DNA from: Lentisphaera araneosa HTCC2155
GTDB taxonomy: Bacteria > Verrucomicrobiota > Lentisphaeria > Lentisphaerales > Lentisphaeraceae
Reading direction: 5' to 3'
Length of the DNA: 64,000 nucleotides
Assembly (NCBI RefSeq): GCF_000170755.1
Contig: NZ_ABCK01000002.1
Span: 248,001 to 312,000 of the forward strand
Made by a program: the position numbers and the translations under genes. Positions 18,347 through 27,761 of this stretch are shown here, piece after piece (positions within the stretch are counted from its first letter, which is position 1; each line of letters starts with the position of its first letter). Below the pieces are notes generated by a model. That model made no database searches. It saw nothing but the letters and a program-made list of their open reading frames with translations, and was not told the origin of the DNA.

Positions 18347-21300
18347 ATGAAACTCAATTTAAGAAAAGCTGTTCAAAATATCTTGCTTGCAGGACTCTTT
18401 TTGGCCCCTGCTTTTGCACTCATCGCAAAAGACAAAACAAAAATCCTCTTCATTGCTGGCGACACCAAACACCGCCACGGTATTCATGAATTTAAAGCAG
18501 GGTCAATGCTCTTAGCCGATGCTCTCAACAAGAGTGGCCTCAATATTGATGCCAAAGTTCAGTGGTATGGATGGCCGCAAGACGAAAGTATTTTTGAAGG
18601 TGTTGATGCCTGTGTCATTTACGCCGATGGCGGCGGAAACTTCGGAGAGAAATATGCCGTGCTTGACGAGAATGTTAAAAAAGGCATGGGCATCATGTTT
18701 ATGCATTACGGAGTTCACCCCACAAAAGAAGTTGGCGAAAAATATTATAAGCCTTGGATTGGCGGTTATTATGACGACGCATTTTCCGTTAACCCTTCTT
18801 GGATTGCCGATCTTAAAATCAACAAAGACCACCCTGCTTCTAGAGGCTTAGACAAACCGGTAAAAGTTTACGACGAACTCTACTGGAATATGAACATGAA
18901 ACACGACTGTGACGAATGTTCAAACATCGCCTCGGCCGTTCCTACAAAGAAAAACATGGTGCGCTACGGCAGCTCAAAATTTTGGAATAAAAGTGCTTAT
19001 GATAAGTTGGGAACTGAGCAGCCCATCATTTACTGTCGCAATCCCAAAGACGGCTCTGCTCGCGGTGCTGGATTTGTGGGCGGTCACTACCATAATAACT
19101 GGGCCATCGATGACTATAGAAAACTCGTTCTCAACACAATTGCGTGGGTCGCAAAAGTAGATGTTCCAAAATCGGGTGTCCCTTCACAAAAAGTGACCAA
19201 AGCTATGCTCAATACCAATCTCAATCGCCCCGATGAGCCGACTCAAATTGAACTCCCCACTGCGGATCTACTTACACAAGCTCCCGGCAAAGTTCCCGAA
19301 CTCGGAGCCGATGGTCGCGCCATTCAAAAAAAGCGTAAGCCTAAAAAGAAACCCACACCCAAAAAGCCTCAGGCTAATACAACTCAGCCTGCTAAAAAAT
19401 CAGTGGCAAAAGCTCCTGTCGCGAAATCTCCGCAGGCTAAAAAACCCGTAACAAGCCAAAAAAAAACGGCTAAAAAACCCGTAAGAAAAGGTCCACCGAC
19501 TCCCTCATGGCCTCCAACAGCTCCCGAAAAAGTTAATCTCAAGTACTTCTCCGTCCCTGACGAAAACCTCGAAACAACTGTATGGGCAAGTACGCCCCAA
19601 CTCTATAATCCAACAAACATGGATATCGACCACAAGGGGCGCATCTGGGTTACTGAAGCCGTCAACTACCGCAAACAACGTGAACAACGCCGTAAAGAAG
19701 GTGATCGCATCGTCGTTCTCACCGACTCCAATGGCGATGGCAAAGCTGATAAGTCACAAGTTTTTGATCAAGACCCCAACCTCGCTGCACCGCTCGGCAT
19801 TGCGGTTTTTGATAATAAGATCATCGTTTCTCAACCACCAGAACTGATTATTTATACTGACGTTGATCGCAACCTTAAATTCGATCCCAAAATCGATAAG
19901 AAACAAGCCCTACTCACGGGCTTTAACGGACGTCAGCACGACCACTCCTTGCACTCACTCACGGCCGGTCCCGATGGTAAGTTTTACTTCAATAGTGGTA
20001 ACTGTGGCGCAATCTTTACGGATAAGACGGGTAAAACTTTCCGTATGAACACCAACTATCGCGGTGGTGCTCCAGAAGAATACTTTTATACTCCGACTCA
20101 CGAACTCAAGGGTGCTAAAAGTGATGATGGTTTTGTGTGGTCATCTGGCTTTACTGTGCGTATGGACCCCGATGGTTCCAACGTCGAAATCGTTGGTCAT
20201 GGTTACCGCAATTCCTATGAGCAAACACTCAGTTCATTTGGTGACATGTTCCAAAGTGATAACGACGATTACTCGAGCTGCCGTAATTCCTATGTCCTAG
20301 AGTATGGTTCTGCGGGTTACTATTCACTCGATGGTCAATACAAATGGCAGCCTGAGCGTCGTGCCGGTCAATCCGTTCCAAAAGCTCACTGGAGACAAGA
20401 TAATCCCGGAACCTTTGATGCTGGCGATGTCTATGGTTCAGGTGGTCCCTCTGGTGTGGCCTTCTATGAAAATGGCGCGCTCGGCAAAAAATGGGAAGGC
20501 ATGTACCTTTCATCAGCCACTTCCAGAAATACTGTTCTCGGCTACTTTCCAAAAGAAGCAGGCGCGACTTTTGAACTCAATCGCTTTAACTTTTTCACAA
20601 CGAATAAGAATCCAAATCAGTCTGAGAGTGCAGAAGAAACGGAAAAACGCCTCTACTTCCGTCCATCTGATGTCTGCGTTGGTCCCGATGGCGCCCTCTA
20701 TGTTGCCGATTGGTATGACCCAGGAACAGGCGGTCACAACTCAATTGATAATTCTTGCTCAGGCACCATTTACCGAATTGCTCCCAAAAACTTCAAGTCT
20801 GTCGTGCCAAAAATTGACCTCACTACGATTAAGGGTCAGATTGATGTCCTCAAAAATCCTTCCCCCAATGTGCGTTATCTCGGTTTTGAAGCTTTGAAAA
20901 AATCCGGTGGAAAATCTTCTGGCCAACTCATTCAACTTCTCGATCACCCCAATAAATTTGTCGCGGCGCGTGCCATTTGGCTTCTGCCTCACGCAGGTAA
21001 AAAAGGCATGGCAAAATGTCTCGAACTACTCGATAGCCCCAAGGCCAATCACCGTCTCATTGCCTACCGTGCTCTACGTCGCGCCAATGCAAATATGCTT
21101 CCCTTCGCAAAAAAGCTTTCACAAGATCCCAATACAGCTGTTCGTCGTGATGTGGCACTCTCCCTGCGTCATTATTCTGCCAAAGAGACTGCGCCTCTAT
21201 TTATTGACCTCGTCAAAGCAATCAAAGGCTACGATAAAAACTATGTCGAAGCTATTGGCCTCGGTGCAGGAAATAAAGAGAATGAAGTTTGGCAAGCCCT

Positions 21301-22105
21301 CAAGAAGGAATTTGCTTCGAATGGTCCCCTTGCGTGGAATCAAGCCTTTGCTCGCATCACTTGGCGCTTAGGCCCCTCCGATGCGATCGAGGACCTACGC
21401 CTCCGTGCTTCGAGTGACTCACTCACAAAAGAGCAACGTCTCTTTGCAGTGGAGTCCCTGAGTTTCATCAAGGATAAAAAATCAGCTCTCGCCCTAGTGC
21501 AAATTGCCAAGACACAAAAAGAAATCAGTAAGGAAACCAGTGACTGGATTTTCAAACGCGCTACTTCTGATTGGGCTGACCTCGATATTGCAGCTGAAAT
21601 CAAAAACATCTACGATCCCGAAGCGATCAAAGTTCAAGGTATCACCGTAGCTGCAGAGAAGACTCCCAGTAAACTCAAAGTTCCTGCAATCTCTCAACTT
21701 CAAGGCAATGCCGATCAGGGTAAAGGAAAGATCATGATCTGCACCATGTGCCACAATATCAATGGTGCAGGACCGCACTATGGTCCCCGCCTCGAAGGCT
21801 GGGCTCAAAAGCAATCAAAAGATGCCGTAATTCACGCCATTATTAATCCTTCTCAAGGTTTGGCGCACGGCTTCAAGGGTCATGAAATTATTCTGAAAGA
21901 CGACACAGTCGTTCAAGGGATGCTCGAGAGTAAAGGCGATCCACTCATCGTCGTTTCCACGGGTGGACTCAGACAAATAATCCCCAAATCAAAAGTCAAA
22001 AAAATCATTCCCATGAAACGTTCACTCATGCTCTCGGCTGAACAGCTCGGCCTCAAAGAACAAGACGTCGCCGACATCGTCGAATACATGAAGCAATGGC
22101 AGTGA
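18347..22105 (+). CDS. ThuA + PVC-type dehydrogenase + HEAT + cytochrome c fusion protein
   Basis: The 1252-residue exported protein has several parts. After a signal peptide comes a ThuA-like domain (about 27-270) starting TKILFIAGDTKHRHGIHEFK. A Lys/Pro/Ala-rich linker (about 305-390) follows. Next is a beta-propeller resembling the planctomycete putative membrane-bound dehydrogenase domain, with WVTEAVNYR and DSNGDGKADKSQVF. HEAT-like helical repeats lie at about 840-1090. The C terminus is a cytochrome c/heme-binding domain with C1132-TM-C1135-H. ThuA domains occur in sugar-metabolism proteins. The whole is likely a periplasmic sugar oxidation or binding protein with its own electron acceptor. 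The substrate is unknown. It starts 77 bp after the kinase. Confidence 0.85.
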   Translation: MKLNLRKAVQNILLAGLFLAPAFALIAKDKTKILFIAGDTKHRHGIHEFKAGSMLLADALNKSGLNIDAKVQWYGWPQDESIFEGVDACVIYADGGGNFGEKYAVLDENVKKGMGIMFMHYGVHPTKEVGEKYYKPWIGGYYDDAFSVNPSWIADLKINKDHPASRGLDKPVKVYDELYWNMNMKHDCDECSNIASAVPTKKNMVRYGSSKFWNKSAYDKLGTEQPIIYCRNPKDGSARGAGFVGGHYHNNWAIDDYRKLVLNTIAWVAKVDVPKSGVPSQKVTKAMLNTNLNRPDEPTQIELPTADLLTQAPGKVPELGADGRAIQKKRKPKKKPTPKKPQANTTQPAKKSVAKAPVAKSPQAKKPVTSQKKTAKKPVRKGPPTPSWPPTAPEKVNLKYFSVPDENLETTVWASTPQLYNPTNMDIDHKGRIWVTEAVNYRKQREQRRKEGDRIVVLTDSNGDGKADKSQVFDQDPNLAAPLGIAVFDNKIIVSQPPELIIYTDVDRNLKFDPKIDKKQALLTGFNGRQHDHSLHSLTAGPDGKFYFNSGNCGAIFTDKTGKTFRMNTNYRGGAPEEYFYTPTHELKGAKSDDGFVWSSGFTVRMDPDGSNVEIVGHGYRNSYEQTLSSFGDMFQSDNDDYSSCRNSYVLEYGSAGYYSLDGQYKWQPERRAGQSVPKAHWRQDNPGTFDAGDVYGSGGPSGVAFYENGALGKKWEGMYLSSATSRNTVLGYFPKEAGATFELNRFNFFTTNKNPNQSESAEETEKRLYFRPSDVCVGPDGALYVADWYDPGTGGHNSIDNSCSGTIYRIAPKNFKSVVPKIDLTTIKGQIDVLKNPSPNVRYLGFEALKKSGGKSSGQLIQLLDHPNKFVAARAIWLLPHAGKKGMAKCLELLDSPKANHRLIAYRALRRANANMLPFAKKLSQDPNTAVRRDVALSLRHYSAKETAPLFIDLVKAIKGYDKNYVEAIGLGAGNKENEVWQALKKEFASNGPLAWNQAFARITWRLGPSDAIEDLRLRASSDSLTKEQRLFAVESLSFIKDKKSALALVQIAKTQKEISKETSDWIFKRATSDWADLDIAAEIKNIYDPEAIKVQGITVAAEKTPSKLKVPAISQLQGNADQGKGKIMICTMCHNINGAGPHYGPRLEGWAQKQSKDAVIHAIINPSQGLAHGFKGHEIILKDDTVVQGMLESKGDPLIVVSTGGLRQIIPKSKVKKIIPMKRSLMLSAEQLGLKEQDVADIVEYMKQWQ

Positions 22106-22275
22106 GTTAGAACGCGCTTCGCGCTTTTAGAACGCTGCGCTACAAGACCATGCTGCGCATTAAGACCGCTTCGCTGAAAGACCATGCTACGCATTGTAAG
22201 ACCGCTTCGCTGTAAGACCGCTTCGCTGAAAGAATTGAAGAAAGTCATCAGTTGTCAGATCGCTTCGCTTTTAGT
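22106..22275. repeat. Short GCTTCGC-containing repeats, inverted relative to 22965-23045
   Basis: Units such as AAGACCGCTTCGCTGAAAG recur with small changes (GCTGCGC, GCTACGC). A matching set in reverse complement lies at about 22965-23045 (CAGCGAAGCGATCTTACAG and relatives). The two sets bracket the 192-bp tandem repeats. No coding potential is apparent. Confidence 0.7.
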
Positions 22276-22292
22276 TATCAGATTAATAAATC

Positions 22293-22888
22293 TAGTGCGA
22301 AGGTACGGTATAGGGCTCTATGCCATGCCTTTGGCATTCTCCTTTAATCTTACATTTTACCCCCAAGGCTCACGCCATTGGGCTATTTTATAGCATGCCT
22401 GCGGCATTCATCATCAGTACCGAAGGTACGGCATAACTCAGCCTAGCACGTCAGTGCTAGTAAATAATAATGAATATAAATTCGAGTGCCGAAGGTACGG
22501 TATAGAGCCCTATACCGTACCTTTGGCATTCTCCTTTAATCTTACATTTTACCCCCAAGGCTCACGCCATTGGGCTATTTTATAGCATGCCTGCGGCATT
22601 CATCATCAGTACCGAAGGTACGGCATAACTCAGCCTAGCACGTCAGTGCTAGTAAATAATAATGAATATAAATTCGAGTGCCGAAGGTACGGTATAGGGC
22701 TCTATGCCATGCCTTTGGCATTCTCCTTTAATCTTACATTTTACCCCCAAGGCTCACGCCATTGGGCTATTTTATAGCATGCCTGCGGCATTCATCATCA
22801 GTACCGAAGGTACGGCATAACTCAGCCTAGCACGTCAGTGCTAGTAAATAATAATGAATATAAATTCGAGTGCCGAAGGTACGGCATA
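22293..22888. repeat. 192-bp tandem repeat, about three units, rich in short hairpins
   Basis: The landmark CCTTTAATCTTACATTTTA recurs at about 22341, 22533 and 22725, an exact period of 192 bp, and the units are almost identical. Each unit holds several small palindromes: GTACC-GAA-GGTAC, ATGCC-TTT-GGCAT, ATGCC-TGC-GGCAT, CTAGCAC-GTCA-GTGCTAG and an AAGG...CATTGG pair. A diverged fourth copy at 25529-25704 is interrupted by a group II intron. I see no gene in it. It may be a spread palindromic repeat family. Confidence 0.9.
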
Positions 22889-23258
22889 AAGAAAAGAAAA
22901 TTCATCCACCGATAAACTCAGATTAACACATATAAATAACTTAAGGTTATAGCAAGTCTCTTACTTCTTACAGCGAAGCGATCTTACAGTGAGCTTGCGA
23001 ACGATCTTTCAGCGCAGCGGTCTTAGAGCGTAGCGATCTGGCAACTTTCTTCTCCCACACGGTAAACCGTGGACTACATGCCCATTCTGATAGCTTTTGA
23101 AAACCCTGCAGGAAGGATTCCTGCGCTCCCAGCAAAAAACTCTGCGCCCCAGCGACTCTGCGTGATAAACCCTAGCTAAAACCTAAGCGTCAGCGCCTAC
23201 TAAGCTCGAGGTGAGCGCTTCCTTGAATAAAAAAAAGTGGAATTATCCCCTTAATTTT
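22889..23258. other. Non-coding stretch with a conserved hairpin and dispersed repeat pieces
   Basis: This stretch holds the inverted GCTTCGC repeat set (about 22965-23045) and a hairpin GCAGGAAGGATTCCTGC at 23108-23124. A related hairpin with compensating changes is at 27712-27728. A segment at about 23142-23183 (CTCTGCGTGATAAACCCTAG) recurs twice at 32230-32420. No open frame here looks real. Confidence 0.6.
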
Positions 23259-23288
23259 GTATCAAAATTTATGTATCTGTTGTTGATT
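23259..23288 (+). promoter_or_regulatory. ECF-like promoter candidate (GTATC-N17/18-GTTGAT)
   Basis: GTATC at 23259 is followed by TGTTGATT at 23281, 36 bp before the sulfatase start. The stretch TTGTATCAAAATT resembles TTGTAACAAAATT at the lipoprotein promoter near 46290. The second box is shifted by one base compared with the main consensus. Confidence 0.4.
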
Positions 23289-23317
23289 AAATCATACTTA
23301 AAACAACTGGACTTATA

Positions 23318-25498
23318 ATGAAGAAATTACTTTTTCTTTTCTCTGCTTTATCATTAGGTGCAATCGCTAAAGATGCCCCCAAACCTAATATCGTTCACAT
23401 CATGGTCGATGACCTCGGCTGGCAGGATATTGCTTCTCACAAACTCGATGGCAAACCCATTTACGAAACATCGCATATGGATCGTTTAACAAAGATTGGT
23501 CGTCACTTTACTCAAGCCTATTCTCCCGCGCCCACCTGCGCCCCTTCACGCGTTTCCTTTCTACGAGGCCAGTACCCCATTAATACAGGGACTTACCACG
23601 TTCAAGGTGGACGCCTCCCGCGCCCCTGGAGATCAAGCTCTCCCCTCATCCCACCCTATTATAATTATGGTTTAGCCGATTCGGAAACCACGATTGCTGA
23701 CGTCCTCAAAGAGGCTGGGTATACTACGGGCCACGTAGGCAAATGGCATGCCGGCGGAAAATCAGCCGGCTACCCCTTCCCTACCGATCAAGGCTTTGAT
23801 TTTGGCTTTACTGAAAAAAATGGCCGCCATAAATATTACAATGATGAGGAACTCTGGCTCTCGACTCCTGGCCACAAAAACCAATTCTTTGGTACTTGGG
23901 GAAAAATGAAACCCAGCCGTATATCTGGTTTTGCCACCAATCATCCAAGCGATCCCTATCAACTCGATGAAAAAGGTCAGCCTTTTGATAAGCCCCACGA
24001 CCTCGCCATGGGTTTCATCAAAAAACACAAAGATAAACCCTTCTTTCTCAACTACTGCCCCTATTATGTTCACGGCCCCATACAGACTCGTAATAAAGCA
24101 CTTTTCGATAAGTACCTCCAAAAAATGGGCTACGATTTCCCCACAGAAGAAGGCCCCATGGATCGAGGGAAACCCGGTCATACTAACCCCTATTACGCTA
24201 GCATGGTGGAGACTGTTGATTACATGATTGGTGACGTACTTTCCTACCTAGAAAAAACTGATGACCCCCGCAATCCTGGTCACAAATTGATCGATAATAC
24301 TTACCTCATTGTCGATTCGGATAATGGTGGCGTCCTGCCCTACACAGATAACGCCCCACTTCAGGGAGGTAAGCAACGCAGCTTTGAAGGTGGTGTGCGC
24401 ATTCCTTTTCTCATTATCGGTCCCAAAGTTCCTGCTGGAACAAGATGCGATACAATGATTAACGTGGTTGACCTCTTCCCCACTTTCATGAATATTGCTG
24501 GTCTCAAAGCCAGACCTGAACTCGACTTAGATGGCTGTGATATCCTAGAACACTTCCAAGGGAGCAATAAGCCAAGCTATTTTTCCGATGGTCGCAAACG
24601 CGAAAGCATGATTTGGTTCTTCCCCATGGATAGCCAAAGCTGCTCCGCCATGCGCAAAGGCCCTTGGAAACTCATCCGTGATTATGGTGTGAGTGGTGGT
24701 GGCCCATCAAAGCCTAGCACTAAGCTCTATCGCCTTTATAATGCCGATGGTTCTATTAATGATATCTCAGAGAAATATGATGTGGCCAAAGAAAACCCCG
24801 AAGTCTTCGCAGCGCTCAATCGAGAACTCGATGAATACCTAGAAAAGAATGGCGCCCGCATGCCTTACCGCAATTCCACAGTAAAAAACTTGAGTGATCA
24901 AGAACGTTCTCAAATCCCAAAAATCCTCTCACTCACGAGTCAAGGCGATCAAGTTGCGGTCCAATATGAAAAGGGCAAAAACAAAATCATTGCAGCTGAA
25001 CTCTACTACACAATGAATCCAAAAGCGTTCGATAGCACGCGCGGACATCGCGAGGAATGGTTTGCGATTGCCGCAAAAATTGAAAAGGGCACAGTAACGG
25101 CTCTAGCACCTCCTGGAGCCACGCACATGGCCTTCGTTTTGCGTGATTCGCAAAACTTCATGATTAGCTCCGAAGAACTTCCCACTTATGGCCAAAAAGA
25201 TGTGGGTCACACCGATTCCAGAATACTTAAAAATGCTTTTGCTTGGAAACCGGGTCTCATTGCGCTGATGAAACTCGGAGAAAAAGCTAAGCAATCGGCA
25301 ATTAAAAAAGGACTCGAGAGAGCTCCCTTGGAACAAACACTTCAAAAGGCCCGTGTGGTTTGCTCTCAGAAAGAAATAGATCCAGAAGCCTATGCACAAA
25401 GCATCTTCCAATTGCGCAAAGCCATTCGCGAACTCAAAGGAACTGCCGAAGCCTCAAGCCCCTACATCAACCGCTTCCCAACTGACCCGCTTTTTTAA
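23318..25498 (+). CDS. Secreted formylglycine-dependent sulfatase
   Basis: The 726-residue protein has a signal peptide (about 1-18), the metal site NIVHIMVDDLGWQD and the activation motif C74-A-P-S-R78. TGHVGKWHAGG and DSDNGGVLPYTDN are further active-site blocks. After the catalytic domain comes the beta module shared with 1472 and 32604 (AELYYTMN...EEWFAIAAKI). A C-terminal helical tail of about 90 residues is found only here. The gene stands alone between two fields of the 192-bp repeat, which suggests that it could move or be amplified as a cassette. The substrate is unknown. Confidence 0.92.
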   Translation: MKKLLFLFSALSLGAIAKDAPKPNIVHIMVDDLGWQDIASHKLDGKPIYETSHMDRLTKIGRHFTQAYSPAPTCAPSRVSFLRGQYPINTGTYHVQGGRLPRPWRSSSPLIPPYYNYGLADSETTIADVLKEAGYTTGHVGKWHAGGKSAGYPFPTDQGFDFGFTEKNGRHKYYNDEELWLSTPGHKNQFFGTWGKMKPSRISGFATNHPSDPYQLDEKGQPFDKPHDLAMGFIKKHKDKPFFLNYCPYYVHGPIQTRNKALFDKYLQKMGYDFPTEEGPMDRGKPGHTNPYYASMVETVDYMIGDVLSYLEKTDDPRNPGHKLIDNTYLIVDSDNGGVLPYTDNAPLQGGKQRSFEGGVRIPFLIIGPKVPAGTRCDTMINVVDLFPTFMNIAGLKARPELDLDGCDILEHFQGSNKPSYFSDGRKRESMIWFFPMDSQSCSAMRKGPWKLIRDYGVSGGGPSKPSTKLYRLYNADGSINDISEKYDVAKENPEVFAALNRELDEYLEKNGARMPYRNSTVKNLSDQERSQIPKILSLTSQGDQVAVQYEKGKNKIIAAELYYTMNPKAFDSTRGHREEWFAIAAKIEKGTVTALAPPGATHMAFVLRDSQNFMISSEELPTYGQKDVGHTDSRILKNAFAWKPGLIALMKLGEKAKQSAIKKGLERAPLEQTLQKARVVCSQKEIDPEAYAQSIFQLRKAIRELKGTAEASSPYINRFPTDPLF

Positions 25499-25528
25499 TC
25501 TTTAATGCATTCACCATAGAAGGCAATT

Positions 25529-25704
25529 GTAAGTATTCAGTACCGAAGTTACGGCATATATCAGCCTAGTACGTCAGTGCTAGGCAAACAGATCAATATA
25601 AAATCGAGTGCCGAAGGTACGGCATAGGGCTCTATTCCATGCCGTTGGCATTCATTTTTGATCGTACATTTTATCTCACCAAGGCTCACGCCTTTGGGCT
25701 ATTT
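25529..25704. repeat. Fourth, diverged copy of the 192-bp repeat, split by the group II intron
   Basis: The sequence CAGTACCGAAGTTACGGCAT through GGGCTATTT follows the order of the 192-bp unit with scattered changes. It stops exactly where the intron begins (25704/25705). The repeat resumes at 27614 with TATACCATGCCTTCGGCATT. Joining the two sides restores the intact unit sequence GGGCTATTT-TATA-CATGCC. Confidence 0.85.
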
Positions 25705-27613
25705 ATAAGGGTAGGGAAGACTCCTTGCGGAGTCTACCCTCCTTCCGAACCGTACGTGCGGTTCTCCCGCATACGGCTCTCCAGTCAGTGCTTACTCCGA
25801 AGAGACTGAAATTCCAGTTTCCAGGCTTCTTCCAGTGAAAAGAAGCCTAGATCTGTAAAGTAGGCTTTATTGTATTTACGAGTATCAATCATGCGATGAG
25901 AACCTTTCTTGCGATTATATTTGGCTATAATGCTGCGCAGTCTTCTGCGTGTAAATTCATCTATACCTCGCATTGCATACACAGTGGAGTGCTTGAAGTA
26001 TTGATACCATCCGACAAGATTTGGCCGAAGGTAAGCAATTATGTCCTCTATTGAGTCCTTATTGCTTCTCCTCGTTTTCTTGCGTATGGCATCTTTGCAT
26101 TTCTTCAGGCTCTGCTTCCTTGGCCAACGTTTAATGCGATGTGTATTTCGCGTTCTCTCGAAATGGTATCCGAGAAACTCGAAGTACTCGCACTTCTCTG
26201 TCATGTCGGCAATTCGCGTTTTTTCTGGATGAAGTTTCAGCCCATTGGCTTTCATCCACCTTCGCGTTTTGCGCAATGCCCTTTTGGCTGATTCTTTACT
26301 TTTACACATGATCAGGAAATCGTCTGCATAGCGCACTATCTCGAATCCAGCCTCGGTCATCTTGTGATCAAAGGGATCAAGATAGATATTTGCTAACAGA
26401 GGACTGATAATTCCTCCCTGCGGTGTACCTTCTTCAGGTTCCCAATGTTTGAGACCATCAAAGATATTGGCTTTGAGGAATTGTTCGATCAGATCAAGAA
26501 TTTTACCATCAATGATCTTTTCCTTGACTCGACTCATGAGTTTCTCATGTGGTATAGTATCGAAGTAGCTTTGGATGTCGGCATCCATAACATAGAGATA
26601 GCCCTGCTTTAACAATTCATTCACTCGTCTAAGTGCATCCTTGCAACCCAGCTTTGGACGAAATCCAAAACTGTAGGGCGAGAAGTCGATATCGAATATC
26701 GGCTCTATCACATGTTTCAGAGCTGTTTGAACTACTCGATCACGCACTGTGGGTATTCCCAGAGGTCTGGTCTTTCGACCATCACCTTTTGGGATTTCCA
26801 CTCGGCGCACTGCACTGGGATCATACCTTCCATCTTGCAGTTCTTCGAGAAGCTTAGCATTATTATACTCCAGCTCTGATTCGTAGCGCTCGATTGATAC
26901 CATGTCCACTCCATGTTTGCCCTTATTTGAACACACTTTCTCCCAAGCCTCCATAATATTATTCTTACGCATCAGCTTATCTGATAAGCTGTACCACTTG
27001 CCTCTTTCAACTCCTCTATGAAGAGTTTTCAGCATCTGATCCGTCCAGACAGAAGGTGACGCCCACGCTTGTATTTCAACAAAGCGTTCATCTCGTCCTA
27101 ATATTTGTTTAGCCATTTCTGACATTCTTATATTCCTTCTATTCTTTTCTTCTCAGTTTCACCTTCCTGCCCCCCTTTGCTCCAGTGACTTTCACCACCT
27201 TCATCGCTACTATGAGGGCTCTGACTCCTGCGTGGCGGATTAATCCGTACTGCCCACACAGGTCTCCCTACTTGATCCACAACACCTTCACACCATTCCG
27301 TCACCAAACACCTGTCAGCGTCTATACACCGCTTTTCTTTCCGCCTTTCTTCAGCGTGTACAACTTGAGCAGTTGGCTTACTTCGCCCTCAGGCTACGCA
27401 GCTCTTCCTCCCACTCTCTGGTCTTCGCCATGATATAGCAGGCTCGACACCCTGACCGGCCGAAACGCGTTCGTCATCCTACGGACTGATATTTCGTCTA
27501 GGCCCTACTACCCACCCCGTTTCACAACGACGCAGTTGACTTCGACTACAGGGCTGACGGTCAACCCTGACGAGGTCTTTCACCTCGCTGATGTTGTGTA
27601 CGCATAGGCGTAC
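25705..27613 (-). mobile_element. Group II intron with maturase/reverse transcriptase
   Basis: On the minus strand the intron starts GTACGCC at 27613 (a variant of the GUGYG 5' end) and ends in AT at 25705, fitting the AY 3' end. Both edges are fixed by comparison with the uninterrupted 192-bp repeats. Domain V is visible at 25747-25779 as GAGCCGTATGCGG...CCGCACGTACGGTTC, five bases after the reverse transcriptase stop. A domain VI-like hairpin (GGGTAGACTCC...) lies next to the 3' end. The 488 bp upstream of the protein would hold domains I-IV. Length is 1909 bp. The insertion point is 6 bp after an ATGCC-GAA-GGCAT hairpin. Confidence 0.9.
25785..27125 (-). CDS. ltrA: Group II intron reverse transcriptase/maturase
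   Basis: The 446-residue protein has the reverse transcriptase blocks IPKGDGRKTRPLGIPTVRDR, DADIQSYFDTI (Asp181), GTPQGGIISPLLANIYLD and the catalytic RYADD (Tyr266-Asp269). A thumb/maturase domain follows (NLVGWYQYFKH). There is no HNH endonuclease domain, so insertion probably relies on other ways to prime cDNA synthesis. The protein splices its host intron and copies it into DNA targets. All motifs look intact, so the element may be active. Confidence 0.94.
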   Translation of the reverse strand: MSEMAKQILGRDERFVEIQAWASPSVWTDQMLKTLHRGVERGKWYSLSDKLMRKNNIMEAWEKVCSNKGKHGVDMVSIERYESELEYNNAKLLEELQDGRYDPSAVRRVEIPKGDGRKTRPLGIPTVRDRVVQTALKHVIEPIFDIDFSPYSFGFRPKLGCKDALRRVNELLKQGYLYVMDADIQSYFDTIPHEKLMSRVKEKIIDGKILDLIEQFLKANIFDGLKHWEPEEGTPQGGIISPLLANIYLDPFDHKMTEAGFEIVRYADDFLIMCKSKESAKRALRKTRRWMKANGLKLHPEKTRIADMTEKCEYFEFLGYHFERTRNTHRIKRWPRKQSLKKCKDAIRKKTRRSNKDSIEDIIAYLRPNLVGWYQYFKHSTVYAMRGIDEFTRRRLRSIIAKYNRKKGSHRMIDTRKYNKAYFTDLGFFSLEEAWKLEFQSLRSKH

Positions 27614-27755
27614 TATACCATGCCTTCGGCATTAAGAAAGCAAAATAAATTCACCCATAGATGGACTCAGATTATCACAGATAAAACTGTTTTCTGACCA
27701 CTTTTTAAAAAGCAGGCAGGATGCCTGCGCTCCTATAGTAGTCCAAGTAATTAAA
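27614..27755. repeat. 3' continuation of the split 192-bp repeat plus a conserved hairpin
   Basis: Bases 27614-27640 complete the repeat copy broken by the intron. The following AAATTCACCC...GACTCAGATTA resembles the sequence after the main repeat field (about 22895-22915). The hairpin GCAGGCAGGATGCCTGC at 27712-27728, followed by GCTCC, matches the one at 23108 with a paired base change. It is non-coding. Confidence 0.65.
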
Positions 27756-27761
27756 TAGGCC

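Noticed and set aside
27185-27433. 82-residue plus-strand frame inside the group II intron
   Set aside because: It is antisense to the RNA domains upstream of the reverse transcriptase and has no protein-like features.
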